NCBI RefSeq assembly: GCF_900142135.1
Contig: NZ_FQZU01000008.1
Coordinates: 1 to 47,500, forward strand
Source of the DNA: Desulfatibacillum alkenivorans DSM 16219
GTDB lineage: Bacteria; Desulfobacterota; Desulfobacteria; Desulfobacterales; Desulfatibacillaceae
Reading direction: 5' to 3'
DNA: 47,500 bases
Under the pieces are notes generated by a model. It made no database searches, had not been told where the DNA came from, and saw only the letters and a program-made list of their open reading frames with translations. The translations under genes and the position numbers were made by a program. Shown one piece after another: positions 34,519 through 45,049 of this stretch (position 1 is the first letter of the stretch; every line of letters begins with the position of its first letter).

Positions 34519-36406
34519 TATCACCTCCAGGGAGGTTTGGACGGAGTGGTGCAGGCAAAGAGTGACCTACGCCATGCTCCTCATCGCCGTCGCTTTTGGC
34601 GTGCTCGGCCTTCGGCTGGTGTATCTTCAGGTCTTTCAGGGGGAGCGGCTTCACCAGCTTTCGGAAAACAACGCCATCCGCCTGGAAAGCCTGGATCCGA
34701 CCCGGGGGCGGATCATGGACTCCCGCGGGGAGATCCTGGCGGACAATCGCCCGCGCTTTGACATTTGCCTGATTCCCCGGGACGCCAAACCCCGGGACGC
34801 CATTCTGCCTCTTTTGGCCTCTCTCCTTGAAATGGATCAGGCGGAAATCGAAAAGAAGATCGGCAAAGCAGCCTCATTCAAGCCGGTCCTTATAAAAGGG
34901 GACGTGGGCCGGGACGTCTTGGGAATCGTGGAAGCCAGGCGGTACGAACTGCCGGGCGTGGTGGTGCGGGTCAAGCCCCAGCGGCATTTTCCCGGCCAGG
35001 GCACCACAGCCCATATTGTGGGCTACCTGAGCGAGATTTCCTTGGATGAATTGCGCAGCGGTTCGTATCCCAACCGGAAGCCCGGCGACTTTATCGGCAA
35101 ATACGGCGTGGAAAAGGAATTCGAGTCCTACCTGGCCGGCAGGCACGGAGGCCGCCAGGTGGAAGCCGACGCCAGGGGCCGGACCGTGCGGATTATGGAC
35201 ACCGTCCCCCCGAAGCCGGGCGCCAATGTTTTCCTCACCCTGGACATGCGCCTCCAGAAAAAGGCGGAAGCGCTTCTGGACGGCCGTCCCGGGGCTATCG
35301 TGGCAGTGGAGGCCGACACCGGAAGAATTTTGGCCATGGTGTCCAGCCCCACGTACGACCCGAACCTGTTTGTGGACGGCATGACCCAAAAGCAGTGGAA
35401 TGAGCTGATCAGGGATCCGGATCATCCGCTGGAAAACAAGGCCATCCACGGAGGCTATGCCCCCGGCTCCACCTTCAAGATGATCACTGCCATGGCCGGC
35501 CTGGAAGAAGGGAAAATCGACAGCCATACGGAATATAACTGCTCGGGCCGCCTGAAATTCGGAGATCGCTATTTCAGATGCTGGAGGCACTGGGGGCATG
35601 GGACTTTGGAGGTTACGGAGGCCATCGCCCAGTCTTGCGACGTCTTCTTTTACAAGGTCGGCCTGGAAGTGGGCGTGGATAAGATAGCCGAATACGCCAG
35701 GGGATGCGGCCTGGGCCAGGTTACGGGCCTGGGCCTGGGCAACGAGTCGCCGGGCGTGGTCCCGGATAAGGCGTGGAAGCGCCGCGTTTACAACAAACCC
35801 TGGTACCAGGGCGAAACCCTGTCCGTAGCCATAGGCCAGGGCGCAAACCTGACCACCCCATTGCAAATGGCCCTGTTCGCCGCCGCCATCGGCAACGGAG
35901 GGTCTCTGTACAGCCCGATCATGGTGGATCGGGTGGAAAGCCCGGAAGGGGACGTCATCCAGACCTTTTCGCCGGCCGTAAGAAGAAAGCTGCCGGCAAG
36001 CAAGGCCAACCTGGAACTGATCCGAGATGGCATGTGGGGGGCGGTCAACGGCTCCCGCGGGACGGCCCGGGGCATCTGCTCCGAGTCGCTGGCCATATCG
36101 GGAAAGACCGGAACGGCCCAGGTGGTGGGGCGGAAGGATCGGGATAAATTCCTGAACGAGTTGACCGACAAAATCAAGTACCAGGACCATGCATGGTTCA
36201 TCGCCTATGCGCCCAGGGAAGACTGCAAAATAGCCGTGGCGGTTTTTATCAAGCACGGCGGGCACGGAACGGCCTGCGCCCCCCTGGCCAGGGATATAAT
36301 CAAGGAGTATTTGGACGGAAAGAATCCCCCCGGCGCAAAAGACGCCTCCGCCCCGGCGGAAACGCCGGAAAATCTCGATGAAACCGACTTGCAAGACAGG
36401 GAGTGA
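34511..36406 (+). CDS. mrdA: Penicillin-binding protein 2 (transpeptidase)
   Basis: A 631-residue class B PBP that crosslinks peptidoglycan during elongation. There is one N-terminal membrane helix (about 20-42, MLLIAVAFGVLGLRLVYLQVF), then the dimerisation domain with RGRIMDSRGEILADN, and the transpeptidase domain with Ser320-Thr-Phe-Lys323 (GSTFK), the SxN-like QSCD segment and KTGTAQ. The start appears to be TTG 34511, with GGAGAG 8 nt upstream and overlap with mreD; the next in-frame ATG would remove the cytoplasmic part before the helix. It is followed by rodA, its glycosyltransferase partner. Confidence 0.94.
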   Translation: MYDITSREVWTEWCRQRVTYAMLLIAVAFGVLGLRLVYLQVFQGERLHQLSENNAIRLESLDPTRGRIMDSRGEILADNRPRFDICLIPRDAKPRDAILPLLASLLEMDQAEIEKKIGKAASFKPVLIKGDVGRDVLGIVEARRYELPGVVVRVKPQRHFPGQGTTAHIVGYLSEISLDELRSGSYPNRKPGDFIGKYGVEKEFESYLAGRHGGRQVEADARGRTVRIMDTVPPKPGANVFLTLDMRLQKKAEALLDGRPGAIVAVEADTGRILAMVSSPTYDPNLFVDGMTQKQWNELIRDPDHPLENKAIHGGYAPGSTFKMITAMAGLEEGKIDSHTEYNCSGRLKFGDRYFRCWRHWGHGTLEVTEAIAQSCDVFFYKVGLEVGVDKIAEYARGCGLGQVTGLGLGNESPGVVPDKAWKRRVYNKPWYQGETLSVAIGQGANLTTPLQMALFAAAIGNGGSLYSPIMVDRVESPEGDVIQTFSPAVRRKLPASKANLELIRDGMWGAVNGSRGTARGICSESLAISGKTGTAQVVGRKDRDKFLNELTDKIKYQDHAWFIAYAPREDCKIAVAVFIKHGGHGTACAPLARDIIKEYLDGKNPPGAKDASAPAETPENLDETDLQDRE

Positions 36407-36414
36407 CGCCGCCC

Positions 36415-37521
36415 ATGTTTGATAGAAGACTGCTGCAGTATTTTGATTGGGGGCTTTTGCTCCTCATCCTCATTATAATGGGGGTGGGGCTCATGACCTT
36501 GTACAGCGCCGTAGCCTCCAGCGCCAATCCGGCTGAAATTCGAATTTATTACAAGCAGTTGACATGGTTCGGCATTGGCCTGGGCGCGATGATCATTTGC
36601 TTTTTGCCTCATTATAATGTACTGGATCGTTGGGTGTGGGTCGTTTACGCCATTAGCCTTTTTCTGCTGATTCTGGTATTGGTGGTCGGGAAGAAGATTT
36701 CCGGCTCGGTCAGATGGCTGAGCCTGGGGCCTTTTACCTACCAGCCGTCCGAGTTCGCAAAATTGGCTATCATGGTGGTTCTGGCCCATCATTATTCGCA
36801 GAACATCCGCACCGGCGGCCTCGGTTTTGTGGATCTCATAAAACCGTTTATATATATGCTGATTCCCTTTGTGCTCATTTTTATGGAGCCGGACCTGGGA
36901 ACCGGGCTTTTGGTTATGCTAGTGGGAGGGGCCATGACGCTTTTTGTGGGCATCCGAAAGCGAACCATGGCCTGGCTGGCCGCGTTTTGCGCGGCCATCG
37001 GCCCGATCGCCTGGATTTACGGCCTCAAGCCCTATCAAAAGGAGCGCATTTTCACCTTTTTGGACCCGGACCGGGACCCGTTGGGGGCTGGATATCATAT
37101 TATACAGTCCAAGATCGCCATTGGTTCGGGCATGCTCACCGGCAAGGGATATCTTCAGGGCAGCCAAAAGTCCCTGGCTTTTCTGCCGGAGCAGCACACG
37201 GATTTTATATTTTCGGTTTTCGCCGAAGAATGGGGCTTGGCAGGCTCCCTGGTTCTTTTATTCCTGTTTTTGATGCTGATGATCTGGGGGCTGAACATCG
37301 CGTACCGCTCCCGGGATCCTTTCGGAGCCCTCCTGGCCACAGGCGTGACCGCCATGATTTTCTGGCAGGTCTTCATTAATGTGGGAATGGTCATGGGCCT
37401 CATGCCGGTGGTGGGGGTGCCCTTGCCTCTGGTAAGCTATGGAGGATCGTCCGTGCTCACGATCATGATGGGGTTAGGCCTGCTGCTGAACATAAGCATG
37501 CGCAGGTTCCTGTTCGAATAA
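36415..37521 (+). CDS. rodA: Rod shape-determining protein RodA
   Basis: A 368-residue SEDS-family peptidoglycan glycosyltransferase with about ten membrane helices. The conserved GSVRWLSLGPFTYQPSE, MEPDLGTGLLV, PEQHTDFIFSVFAEEWG and PLPLVSYGGSS motifs are all present, including the catalytic aspartate region. I choose ATG 36415 (MFDRRLLQYFDW); a GTG at 36403 that overlaps the mrdA stop is equally in frame and would add four residues. It works with PBP2, encoded just upstream. Confidence 0.94.
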   Translation: MFDRRLLQYFDWGLLLLILIIMGVGLMTLYSAVASSANPAEIRIYYKQLTWFGIGLGAMIICFLPHYNVLDRWVWVVYAISLFLLILVLVVGKKISGSVRWLSLGPFTYQPSEFAKLAIMVVLAHHYSQNIRTGGLGFVDLIKPFIYMLIPFVLIFMEPDLGTGLLVMLVGGAMTLFVGIRKRTMAWLAAFCAAIGPIAWIYGLKPYQKERIFTFLDPDRDPLGAGYHIIQSKIAIGSGMLTGKGYLQGSQKSLAFLPEQHTDFIFSVFAEEWGLAGSLVLLFLFLMLMIWGLNIAYRSRDPFGALLATGVTAMIFWQVFINVGMVMGLMPVVGVPLPLVSYGGSSVLTIMMGLGLLLNISMRRFLFE

Positions 37522-37546
37522 CAAGTAGGACACGAAGGAGAGTTGC

Positions 37547-37942
37547 ATGAAACAGAAGAAAGTCAACGTGCCCATGAACACCTTTATCGGAGAGGGGTTC
37601 AAATTCGAAGGGGAGTTGACCTTTGACGGAACCATCCGGGTGGATGGGGAAATCAATGGTCGGGTCAAGAGCACGAACGGAGAAATCGTGGTGGGGGAAA
37701 AAGCGGTTGTGGAAGGCGATCTGGAAGTGGGCAAGGTGGTGGTCGCCGGAACCCTGCGCGGAATGATCCAAGCCTCCACGTGTGTGGAAATTCAAAAAAG
37801 CGGAAGAGTGGAAGGCGATATCGTCGCCCCGGTGGTGACCATTGAAAGCGGCGCCCTTTTTCATGGAAATTGCTCCATGAAAAACAAAGAATCCAAATCG
37901 GAAAAGACGGTGGAACTCCCTCTGAAAAAGAATGCACTCTAG
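37547..37942 (+). CDS. Bactofilin family cytoskeletal protein
   Basis: A 131-residue bactofilin (DUF583). A short N-terminal tail is followed by a right-handed beta-helix of hydrophobic and glycine repeats (GEGFKFEGELTFDGTIRVDGEINGR, KAVVEGDLEVGKVVVAGTLRG, GRVEGDIVAPVVTIESGALFHGNC) and a charged tail. Bactofilins polymerise without nucleotide and scaffold wall-modifying enzymes or polar structures. It lies 25 nt after rodA with GAAGGAGAGTTGC ahead of the ATG, so it appears to be the last gene of the mre operon, which suggests a role in cell shape. Confidence 0.93.
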   Translation: MKQKKVNVPMNTFIGEGFKFEGELTFDGTIRVDGEINGRVKSTNGEIVVGEKAVVEGDLEVGKVVVAGTLRGMIQASTCVEIQKSGRVEGDIVAPVVTIESGALFHGNCSMKNKESKSEKTVELPLKKNAL

Positions 37943-37971
37943 ACGCAAAGTCGGGTTTCGAAAAAAACTTT

Positions 37972-38001
37972 TTGACAATTCCCGACTTACGGTGGTATAC
38001 A
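37972..38001 (+). promoter_or_regulatory. Sigma-70 type promoter of the atp operon
   Basis: TTGACA (37972-37977), an 18-bp spacer and TATACA (37996-38001), 122 bp before the first atp gene. The -35 box is perfect. An inverted repeat, AAGTCGGG (37948-37955) and CCCGACTT (37981-37988), brackets the -35 box, one arm lying within the spacer. It could be an operator or the remnant of a terminator for the bactofilin gene. Confidence 0.72.
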
Positions 38002-38123
38002 TCCGCGTCTTTAATTGGGTAGTGGAAAATTTCACGAGCTTAGCCTGCGCGGGACGCCGCGGTAGATAAGTTCTTGAATTTTATTTTATTTTTAACTATC
38101 TGCGGGGCAAGAAGGAAATTCGT

Positions 38124-38558
38124 ATGATTAAAGTTATCCCAGACATCACTGTCGTATGGCAGATTATCAATTTCCTGGTCTTGGTAGTGGTTCTCAACAT
38201 GGTCCTTTTCAAACCCATTCGTAAGGGGCTCCAGGAACGGAAGACCAAGTTCTCCGGCCTGGCTAGGGGAATTGAAACGGACAAAACAAAGGCTGCGGAG
38301 CAGGAGCAAACCCTGTCCACCAGCCTGTTGAAAGCCAAAAACGAGGGGGCGGCCAAAAAGGAAGCCATCGTCGCCGAGGCAACGGAACAGGAACAAGGCA
38401 TCATTAACGAAATTAATGATAAAGCTGCCAAGGATCTGGAAGAATTGCGGGCAAAAATTGCCGGTGAGGTAAAGAATGCGGAAACCGCCTTGGAAAAGGA
38501 GGTTGACGCCTTTGCTGCAACCATTGGGGAAAAGATTTTAGGGAGGGCTTTATCATGA
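38124..38558 (+). CDS. atpF: ATP synthase subunit b' (peripheral stalk)
   Basis: A 144-residue b-type subunit: one N-terminal membrane helix (about residues 9-30, VVWQIINFLVLVVVLNMVLF, then KPIRKGLQERK) followed by a long helical stalk rich in Ala, Glu and Lys. No signal peptide. Two different b-like genes in tandem imply a heterodimeric b/b' stalk, as in cyanobacteria, alphaproteobacteria and many deltaproteobacteria. The next gene overlaps it by 4 nt (ATGA). Confidence 0.9.
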   Translation: MIKVIPDITVVWQIINFLVLVVVLNMVLFKPIRKGLQERKTKFSGLARGIETDKTKAAEQEQTLSTSLLKAKNEGAAKKEAIVAEATEQEQGIINEINDKAAKDLEELRAKIAGEVKNAETALEKEVDAFAATIGEKILGRALS

Positions 38559-39256
38559 AGTTGTTAAAGGCTTTACCTCGGAAGAAGACAGCATGGCTGG
38601 GGCTTTGCCTCGCAGCCGTGTTGATTTTCGCTCCGTGGACAATGGCCGGTGAGACTACAGCCCATGGAGAGGCCGCCGCCCATGGTGAAACCGCTCATGC
38701 GGAAGCAGTGCATGCAGACGCTGCCCATGGCGAAGCCGCTCACGGAGGAGAAGGCGGACACGGCGCCTCCGATTGGAAAACCTGGAAAGCCATCGATTAT
38801 CAGAAGGTTCTGAACTTCGCGATTCTTTTCGGGTTTTTGTTTTGGGTTGTTCGTAAGCCCGCCGGCGCCGCTCTGACCGGGCGCATCGAGGACATCCAGA
38901 AAGAACTGGACGACCTGGAAGCCCGGCGGAAAGCCGCCAGCGAGGAAGTCGCCGCCATCAATGCAAGGCTGCAGAATCTTGAGGGCGAAGCCCAAAAGAT
39001 CGTGGATGACTACGTAGCCCAGGGCGAAGCCGCCAGGGAAAAGATCCTGGCCGAGGCCAGAAAGGCCGCCGACAGGCTGACCGATCAGGCGCAGCGCCAC
39101 ATGGAGCACGAAGTAGCCGACGCCAAGAAAAGGCTCCGGGCGGAAATCCTGGAAAAAGCCATTGCCATGGGCGAGCAGCTTATTGCCAAAAACATTACCG
39201 AGCAGGATCAGGACCGGCTCGTGGGTGAATACTTAGATAAGGTGGTGACTCAGTGA
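38555..39256 (+). CDS. atpF: ATP synthase subunit b with His-rich N-terminal extension
   Basis: A 233-residue b subunit, about 70 residues longer than usual. Residues 1-31 look like a cleavable signal peptide ending PWTMA. Residues 32-72 are an Ala/His/Glu/Gly-rich low-complexity segment with His at 37, 43, 48, 53, 58, 63 and 69, five of them spaced exactly every five residues. The usual membrane helix (about 84-99, VLNFAILFGFLFWVV, then RKP) and a long charged stalk helix follow. The extension should lie on the periplasmic side, where it might bind Zn, Ni, Cu or protons. It overlaps b' upstream and atpH downstream by 4 nt each. Confidence 0.92.
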   Translation: MKLLKALPRKKTAWLGLCLAAVLIFAPWTMAGETTAHGEAAAHGETAHAEAVHADAAHGEAAHGGEGGHGASDWKTWKAIDYQKVLNFAILFGFLFWVVRKPAGAALTGRIEDIQKELDDLEARRKAASEEVAAINARLQNLEGEAQKIVDDYVAQGEAAREKILAEARKAADRLTDQAQRHMEHEVADAKKRLRAEILEKAIAMGEQLIAKNITEQDQDRLVGEYLDKVVTQ

Positions 39257-39804
39257 AAAATCTAAAGGTGGCAAGACGTTACGCAAAGGCTCTGCTCCTG
39301 ATTGGCAAGGAGGACGGGCAGGCAGAGGTCTATCGCGAGGAACTTGAGGCGTTCTCCTCCTTGCTCAAGGCCAACCCGGATTTGGAAGCCGCCATCAGCA
39401 ACCCCATTTACGAAGCCAAGGGGCGTCAGGCCTTATTGCGCTCCGTGGTTGAGAAATCCGGGGTTTCAGCTGTAACAGCATCCTATCTGCTGCTCCTCTT
39501 CGATAAGGGGCGGATCGGGTTTTTAGACGTCATTACGAGTGAGTACAAAGAAATGGCCGACGAACTCAAGGGAATCGCTCGCGCCAGCGTCTCGGCGGCT
39601 ACTGAGCTGTCGAACGAAACCATAGAGAAGATACGTTCGGGACTGGGCCGGCTCACGGGCAAAGAGGTCGTGCTTACGGTCTCGCAAGACCCCGCTCTCA
39701 TCGGCGGCATAGTGACCAAAATAGGGGACTTGGTCCTTGATGGGAGTATCCGGACACAGTTACTCAACTTAAAAGAAACTTTAAAAAGGAGTGAGGCGGT
39801 CTGA
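39253..39804 (+). CDS. atpH: ATP synthase subunit delta
   Basis: A 183-residue delta (OSCP) subunit that joins the peripheral stalk to the F1 head. [17 protein letters not shown] at the N terminus and the late [29 protein letters not shown] motif are diagnostic. GTG start overlapping the b stop (GTGA). Its TGA overlaps the atpA ATG by one base. Confidence 0.95.
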   Translation: MKNLKVARRYAKALLLIGKEDGQAEVYREELEAFSSLLKANPDLEAAISNPIYEAKGRQALLRSVVEKSGVSAVTASYLLLLFDKGRIGFLDVITSEYKEMADELKGIARASVSAATELSNETIEKIRSGLGRLTGKEVVLTVSQDPALIGGIVTKIGDLVLDGSIRTQLLNLKETLKRSEAV

Positions 39805-41321
39805 TGGAAATTAGAGCCGAGGAAATCAGTCAGATTATCAAGGAGCAGATCAAGGATTACGACAAGAAAGTGGATCTTAGCGAGACCGGGACCGTGCTTT
39901 CCGTCGGTGACGGCATTGCTCGCGTCTACGGCCTTGAAAAGGCCATGGCCCTGGAGTTGGTGGAATTCCCCGGGGGCATCCTTGGTTTAGTGTTGAACCT
40001 GGAAGAGGACAACGTGGGTGTCGCCATTATGGGCGAAACCATCCACATCAAAGAGGGCGACATGGTCAAACGGACCGGGAAAATCGCCCAGGTGCCCGTT
40101 GGTGAAGCCGTGCTTGGCCGTGTTGTTGACGGCGTGGGCGCTCCCATCGACGGCAAAGGTCCTCTGGACGCCACCGAAACCCGTATGGTGGAAATGGTGG
40201 CTCCCGGCGTTATCGCCAGGAAGTCCGTGCACGAACCCTGCTACACCGGCCTCAAGGCTGTCGACGCCATGACCCCGGTGGGACGCGGTCAGCGCGAACT
40301 CATCATTGGCGACCGTCAGATTGGCAAAACCGCGGTTGCGGTCGACGCCATTCTCGCCCAGAAAGACACGGACATCTACTGCATCTACGTGGCCTGCGGA
40401 CAGAAAAAGTCCACGGTCGCCCAGGTTGTGGCGGTTTTGGAAAAATACGGCGCCATGGAATACACCACCGTGGTCTCCGCTTGCGCCTCCGACCCTGCAA
40501 CCCTCCAGTACCTGGCGCCTTACGCCGGTTGCGCCATGGGCGAATACTTCCGCGATAAGGGCAAACACGCCCTCATCATCTACGACGACCTTTCCAAGCA
40601 GGCTGTCGCTTATCGTCAGATCTCCCTGCTGCTCCGTCGTCCGCCCGGACGTGAAGCCTACCCCGGCGACATTTTCTACAATCACTCCAGGCTGCTGGAA
40701 CGCGCCGCCAAGGTGAGCGATGAATTGGGCGCCGGTTCTCTGACCGCCCTGCCTATCATTGAAACCCAGGCCGGCGACGTGTCCGCTTACATTCCCACCA
40801 ACGTTATTTCCATTACGGATGGCCAGATTTACCTGGAACCCGGCCTGTTCTTCGCCGGTGTTCGCCCGGCCATCAACGTTGGTCTGTCCGTCTCCCGCGT
40901 CGGCGGCGCCGCCCAGGAAAAGGCCATGAAGCAAGTGGCCGGCACCCTGCGTATGGACCTGGCCCAGTTCCGTGAACTGGAAGCCTTCGCCGCTTTCGGG
41001 TCCGACCTGGACGCAGCAACCCAGAAGCAGCTGAAGCGCGGCGAGCGCCTGGTGCAGATCCTGAAGCAGCCCCAGTACGCTCCTCTTCCGTTGGAAAAAC
41101 AGGTCGCTATCCTGTTTGCCGGCGCAAATGGCTTCCTGGATGCTTTCCCTGCGGACAGCATGGCTAAATACGAAGCCGGCATGTATTCCTTCCTGGAAAG
41201 CAAGTACCCTGACGCCATGGGCGCCATAGCCAAGGAACGCAAGATTTCCGACGAAACCGACGCGTTGCTCAAGAAGGCTTTGGAAGAGTATGGCAAGGAA
41301 TTTCAGGATACCATCCAGTAA
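39804..41321 (+). CDS. atpA: ATP synthase subunit alpha
   Basis: A 505-residue F1 alpha subunit, non-catalytic nucleotide-binding. The P-loop is [11 protein letters not shown], and [13 protein letters not shown] plus [11 protein letters not shown] are typical family stretches. Full length and conserved throughout. Its ATG overlaps the atpH stop, and 51 bp separate it from atpG. Confidence 0.98.
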   Translation: MEIRAEEISQIIKEQIKDYDKKVDLSETGTVLSVGDGIARVYGLEKAMALELVEFPGGILGLVLNLEEDNVGVAIMGETIHIKEGDMVKRTGKIAQVPVGEAVLGRVVDGVGAPIDGKGPLDATETRMVEMVAPGVIARKSVHEPCYTGLKAVDAMTPVGRGQRELIIGDRQIGKTAVAVDAILAQKDTDIYCIYVACGQKKSTVAQVVAVLEKYGAMEYTTVVSACASDPATLQYLAPYAGCAMGEYFRDKGKHALIIYDDLSKQAVAYRQISLLLRRPPGREAYPGDIFYNHSRLLERAAKVSDELGAGSLTALPIIETQAGDVSAYIPTNVISITDGQIYLEPGLFFAGVRPAINVGLSVSRVGGAAQEKAMKQVAGTLRMDLAQFRELEAFAAFGSDLDAATQKQLKRGERLVQILKQPQYAPLPLEKQVAILFAGANGFLDAFPADSMAKYEAGMYSFLESKYPDAMGAIAKERKISDETDALLKKALEEYGKEFQDTIQ

Positions 41322-41372
41322 AAATGACTCTCGCCGGGGCCCTGAGCCCCGGAACGGGAAGAAGGTGTAAAT

Positions 41373-42260
41373 ATGCCAAGCTTAAAGGATGTTCAAAACA
41401 AAATATCCGGCGTTAAAAAGACCAGGCAGATCACCAAGGCTATGAACATGGTGGCTGCTTCCAGGCTCCGCGGCGCCCAGCTGAAAATGGAAGCCTTCAG
41501 GCCTTACGCCGACAAGTTCGGACAGGTGCTGGGCAGCCTGGCTGAACGGGCGGGGGAAGACGCAAGTCCTCTTCTTACGCCTAGGGATAAGGTGAAGAAA
41601 ATCCTTCTGGTCTTGTGCACGTCTGACCGCGGCCTCTGCGGCGGGTTCAACATCAACCTGATCGAAAAGGCTGAAGACTTCCTGGCCGGGCTGGACTCGG
41701 ACGTGGAATTTGACTTGGTCAACTTCGGCAAGAGGGGACGCGACTGGGCCAAAAAGGAAGGATATAACAGAATTCAGGAACACCTGGGAGTGGTGGGTGC
41801 AAAGTTCGGTTTCAGCGTGGCTTCCGACTCCGGCGCCGTCTATATCCAAAAGTTCCTGGACGGAGAGTATGACGAAGTGCACATCGTCTACTCCGAATTT
41901 GTCAGCATGGGCAAGCAAGTGCCGACTCTGCAGCAAATCATCCCCATTCCGCCTATCGAGGCTGAGGAAGTGGTTGAAGAAGAAGATCAGGGCTACCTCC
42001 CTGAGCACATTTGCGAACCTTCTGCAGACGCTCTTTTGGCAGACCTGCTGCCTCGCAACGTGTACGTTCAGATCTACAAGGCGCTGTTGGAAACCTCCAC
42101 CAGTGAGCAAGCCGCTCGTATGACAGCTATGGACAACGCCACCAAGGCTTGCAACGACATGCTGGACGAGTTGACGCTGATGTACAACAAGGCCAGGCAG
42201 GCCGCCGTCACCACGGAGCTTATGGATATCGTGGGCGGCGCTGAGGCCCTCAAGGGTTAA
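41373..42260 (+). CDS. atpG: ATP synthase subunit gamma
   Basis: A 295-residue central-stalk subunit. The N-terminal coiled coil with KDVQNKISGVKKTRQITKAMNMVAASRLR, the middle CTSDRGLCGGFN and the C-terminal helix ending ITTELMDIVGGAEAL-like (here TTELMDIVGGAEAL) are diagnostic. GAAGAAGGTG precedes the ATG. Confidence 0.97.
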   Translation: MPSLKDVQNKISGVKKTRQITKAMNMVAASRLRGAQLKMEAFRPYADKFGQVLGSLAERAGEDASPLLTPRDKVKKILLVLCTSDRGLCGGFNINLIEKAEDFLAGLDSDVEFDLVNFGKRGRDWAKKEGYNRIQEHLGVVGAKFGFSVASDSGAVYIQKFLDGEYDEVHIVYSEFVSMGKQVPTLQQIIPIPPIEAEEVVEEEDQGYLPEHICEPSADALLADLLPRNVYVQIYKALLETSTSEQAARMTAMDNATKACNDMLDELTLMYNKARQAAVTTELMDIVGGAEALKG

Positions 42261-42293
42261 CACATAAAATAATACCAAACGGTTTTCCAATAG

Positions 42294-43730
<1,437 letters not shown>

Positions 43731-43759
43731 CGGCATGACCGCATAAAAAAGAGGATATT

Positions 43760-44185
43760 ATGGCTGGCAATATTTTACTCGAAGTAGTCACGCCCGAGAA
43801 GATCGTGGTAAGTGAGACTGTTCAGACCGTAACCGCCCCAGGCAGCGAAGGCGAGTTCGGCGTCCTGGTCGGTCATACCCCTTTTCTCGCCACCTTGAAG
43901 CTGGGTACCTTGAACTTCAAGGACGAGACGGGAAAGGTGCGTGCGGTCTTTATCAACGGCGGTTTTGCAGAAACTTTGCCCAACAAAGTCACTGTCTTGG
44001 CCGAATCCGCGGAACGTCGCTGCGACATTGATGCGGATCGCTGCAGATTGGCTTTGGAGAGAGCCCAGAAAAGGCTCGAATCCAAGGAGACCGCAGTGGA
44101 CTTTGAAAGGGCCAAGCGCGCTCTTGCCAGGGCTCAAGCCCGCATGAGCCTTGCCGAATCCAGAAAAATGGACGGCTTTCAATAA
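43760..44185 (+). CDS. atpC: ATP synthase subunit epsilon
   Basis: A 141-residue epsilon subunit: N-terminal beta sandwich (LEVVTPEKIVVSETVQTVTAPGSEGEFGVLVGHTPFL) and a C-terminal helical hairpin that can inhibit F1. Last gene of the operon, 29 nt after atpD. Genes for subunits a and c are absent from this operon and presumably lie elsewhere in the genome, as in many sulfate-reducing deltaproteobacteria. Confidence 0.96.
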   Translation: MAGNILLEVVTPEKIVVSETVQTVTAPGSEGEFGVLVGHTPFLATLKLGTLNFKDETGKVRAVFINGGFAETLPNKVTVLAESAERRCDIDADRCRLALERAQKRLESKETAVDFERAKRALARAQARMSLAESRKMDGFQ

Positions 44186-44190
44186 AAACA

Positions 44191-44263
44191 TCCGCTCAAT
44201 CTCTTTGCTTGAGCGGACCAAAAATCAGGGGGTTGGTTGCCGCCGCGTGACCGCCCCCTTTTT
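44191..44263 (+). terminator. Terminator region of the atp operon
   Basis: Two hairpins in a row. TCCGCTCAA (44191-44199) pairs perfectly with TTGAGCGGA (44209-44217) without a T-run. GGGGG (44228-44232) pairs with CCCCC (44254-44258), with an inner GGT/ACC pairing, and is followed by T5. The second is the likely terminator. Confidence 0.75.
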
Positions 44264-44302
44264 GCGTTTATAGGCTCGCATTAACGCATAGAGAAAAACC
44301 GC

Positions 44303-44332
44303 TTGACTTATATTTGCAGGGGTCGTTATACT
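44303..44332 (+). promoter_or_regulatory. Promoter of the zapB-zapA-6S region
   Basis: TTGACT (44303-44308), an 18-bp spacer and TATACT (44327-44332). Transcription would begin near 44339, which excludes any start codon further upstream for the following gene. Confidence 0.8.
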
Positions 44333-44362
44333 CCGCCCATGCTCGGGAGAATAGGAGGTATT

Positions 44363-44635
44363 TTGGACGAGGCAAGCATCTTTCAAGAATTCGATAGGTT
44401 AGAGAGCAAAATTAACGGACTCATTCAGCAGTGCGAGACGTTAAAACGGCACAATGCCCAACTGGAGGCCAGCAATAATTCTCTGGCCGAGGAGTTGTTG
44501 CAAAAGTCTGAAGCTGAACAAAAGCTCGTAGAAGAACGGAATTTGGTGCGGTCCCGTATTGACGGCCTTCTGGCCCGGGTTAACGAGTCAATAGGCACGG
44601 AACAGGAACAGGAAGAAGAGTATAACATCGAGTAG
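44363..44635 (+). CDS. Small coiled-coil protein, ZapB-like
   Basis: A 90-residue protein that is one long coiled coil (ESKINGLIQQCETLKRHNAQLEASNNSLAEELLQ...) with a heptad pattern and an acidic tail, resembling the ZapB/DUF904 cell-division family. The start is taken as TTG 44363, four bases after AGGAGG; an ATG at 44339 would coincide with the predicted transcription start. It lies 28 nt upstream of zapA and shares its promoter. This pairing of a coiled-coil gene and zapA fits a division-ring accessory role. The homology call is from pattern and context only. Confidence 0.78.
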   Translation: MDEASIFQEFDRLESKINGLIQQCETLKRHNAQLEASNNSLAEELLQKSEAEQKLVEERNLVRSRIDGLLARVNESIGTEQEQEEEYNIE

Positions 44636-44663
44636 GCGAGACATAAGGGAGCTGTAAACGTCG

Positions 44664-44969
44664 TTGGATGGACAGCTACACATAGAGATCCTGGGACAAA
44701 ACTTTACCTTTGAAACTCAGGGTGACCGGGAAAAAGCCAAAAGAGCCGCAGAATTTTTGGCCCATAAAGTCCAGGCGGCAAGCAAAGCGCTGGACGGACC
44801 GAATACGGCTGCTAATAAAATGGGCGTCCTGGTGCTTGCAGCGTTGGACCTTGCGCACTCTTATTTGGAACTTAAAGAGTCCCATGAAGGGTTTCTGGAT
44901 CAAATAGGGTCCCGGTCAGAAAAACTGTTGCAACGAATGGAAAATAAGGGACCCGGAGGGGAAGAATGA
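44664..44969 (+). CDS. zapA: Cell division protein ZapA
   Basis: A 101-residue ZapA, which bundles FtsZ filaments. The N-terminal globular part reads LHIEILGQNFTFETQGDREKAKRAAEFL, close to the family, and the C-terminal half is a coiled coil. The start is TTG 44664 with AGGGAG about 12 nt upstream; no in-frame ATG exists near it. A 6S RNA follows, matching the zapA-ssrS linkage known in proteobacteria. Confidence 0.9.
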   Translation: MDGQLHIEILGQNFTFETQGDREKAKRAAEFLAHKVQAASKALDGPNTAANKMGVLVLAALDLAHSYLELKESHEGFLDQIGSRSEKLLQRMENKGPGGEE

Positions 44970-44983
44970 GGGGGGTCGAGTAC

Positions 44984-45019
44984 GCCTAAAAGCGGCGGCG
45001 TATAAGCCGCGTCTTAGGC
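44984..45019. promoter_or_regulatory. Hairpin between zapA and 6S RNA
   Basis: GCCTAA (44984-44989) pairs with TTAGGC (45014-45019), and inside it GCGGC (44992-44996) pairs with GCCGC (45006-45010). No T-run follows, so it may be a processing or attenuation structure or part of a regulatory site. TTAGGC (45014-45019) with TATGAA 17 bp downstream (45037-45042) could be a weak 6S promoter. Confidence 0.4.
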
Positions 45020-45049
45020 ATGGGCGCAGTCGGTTCTATGAAATTTTAT

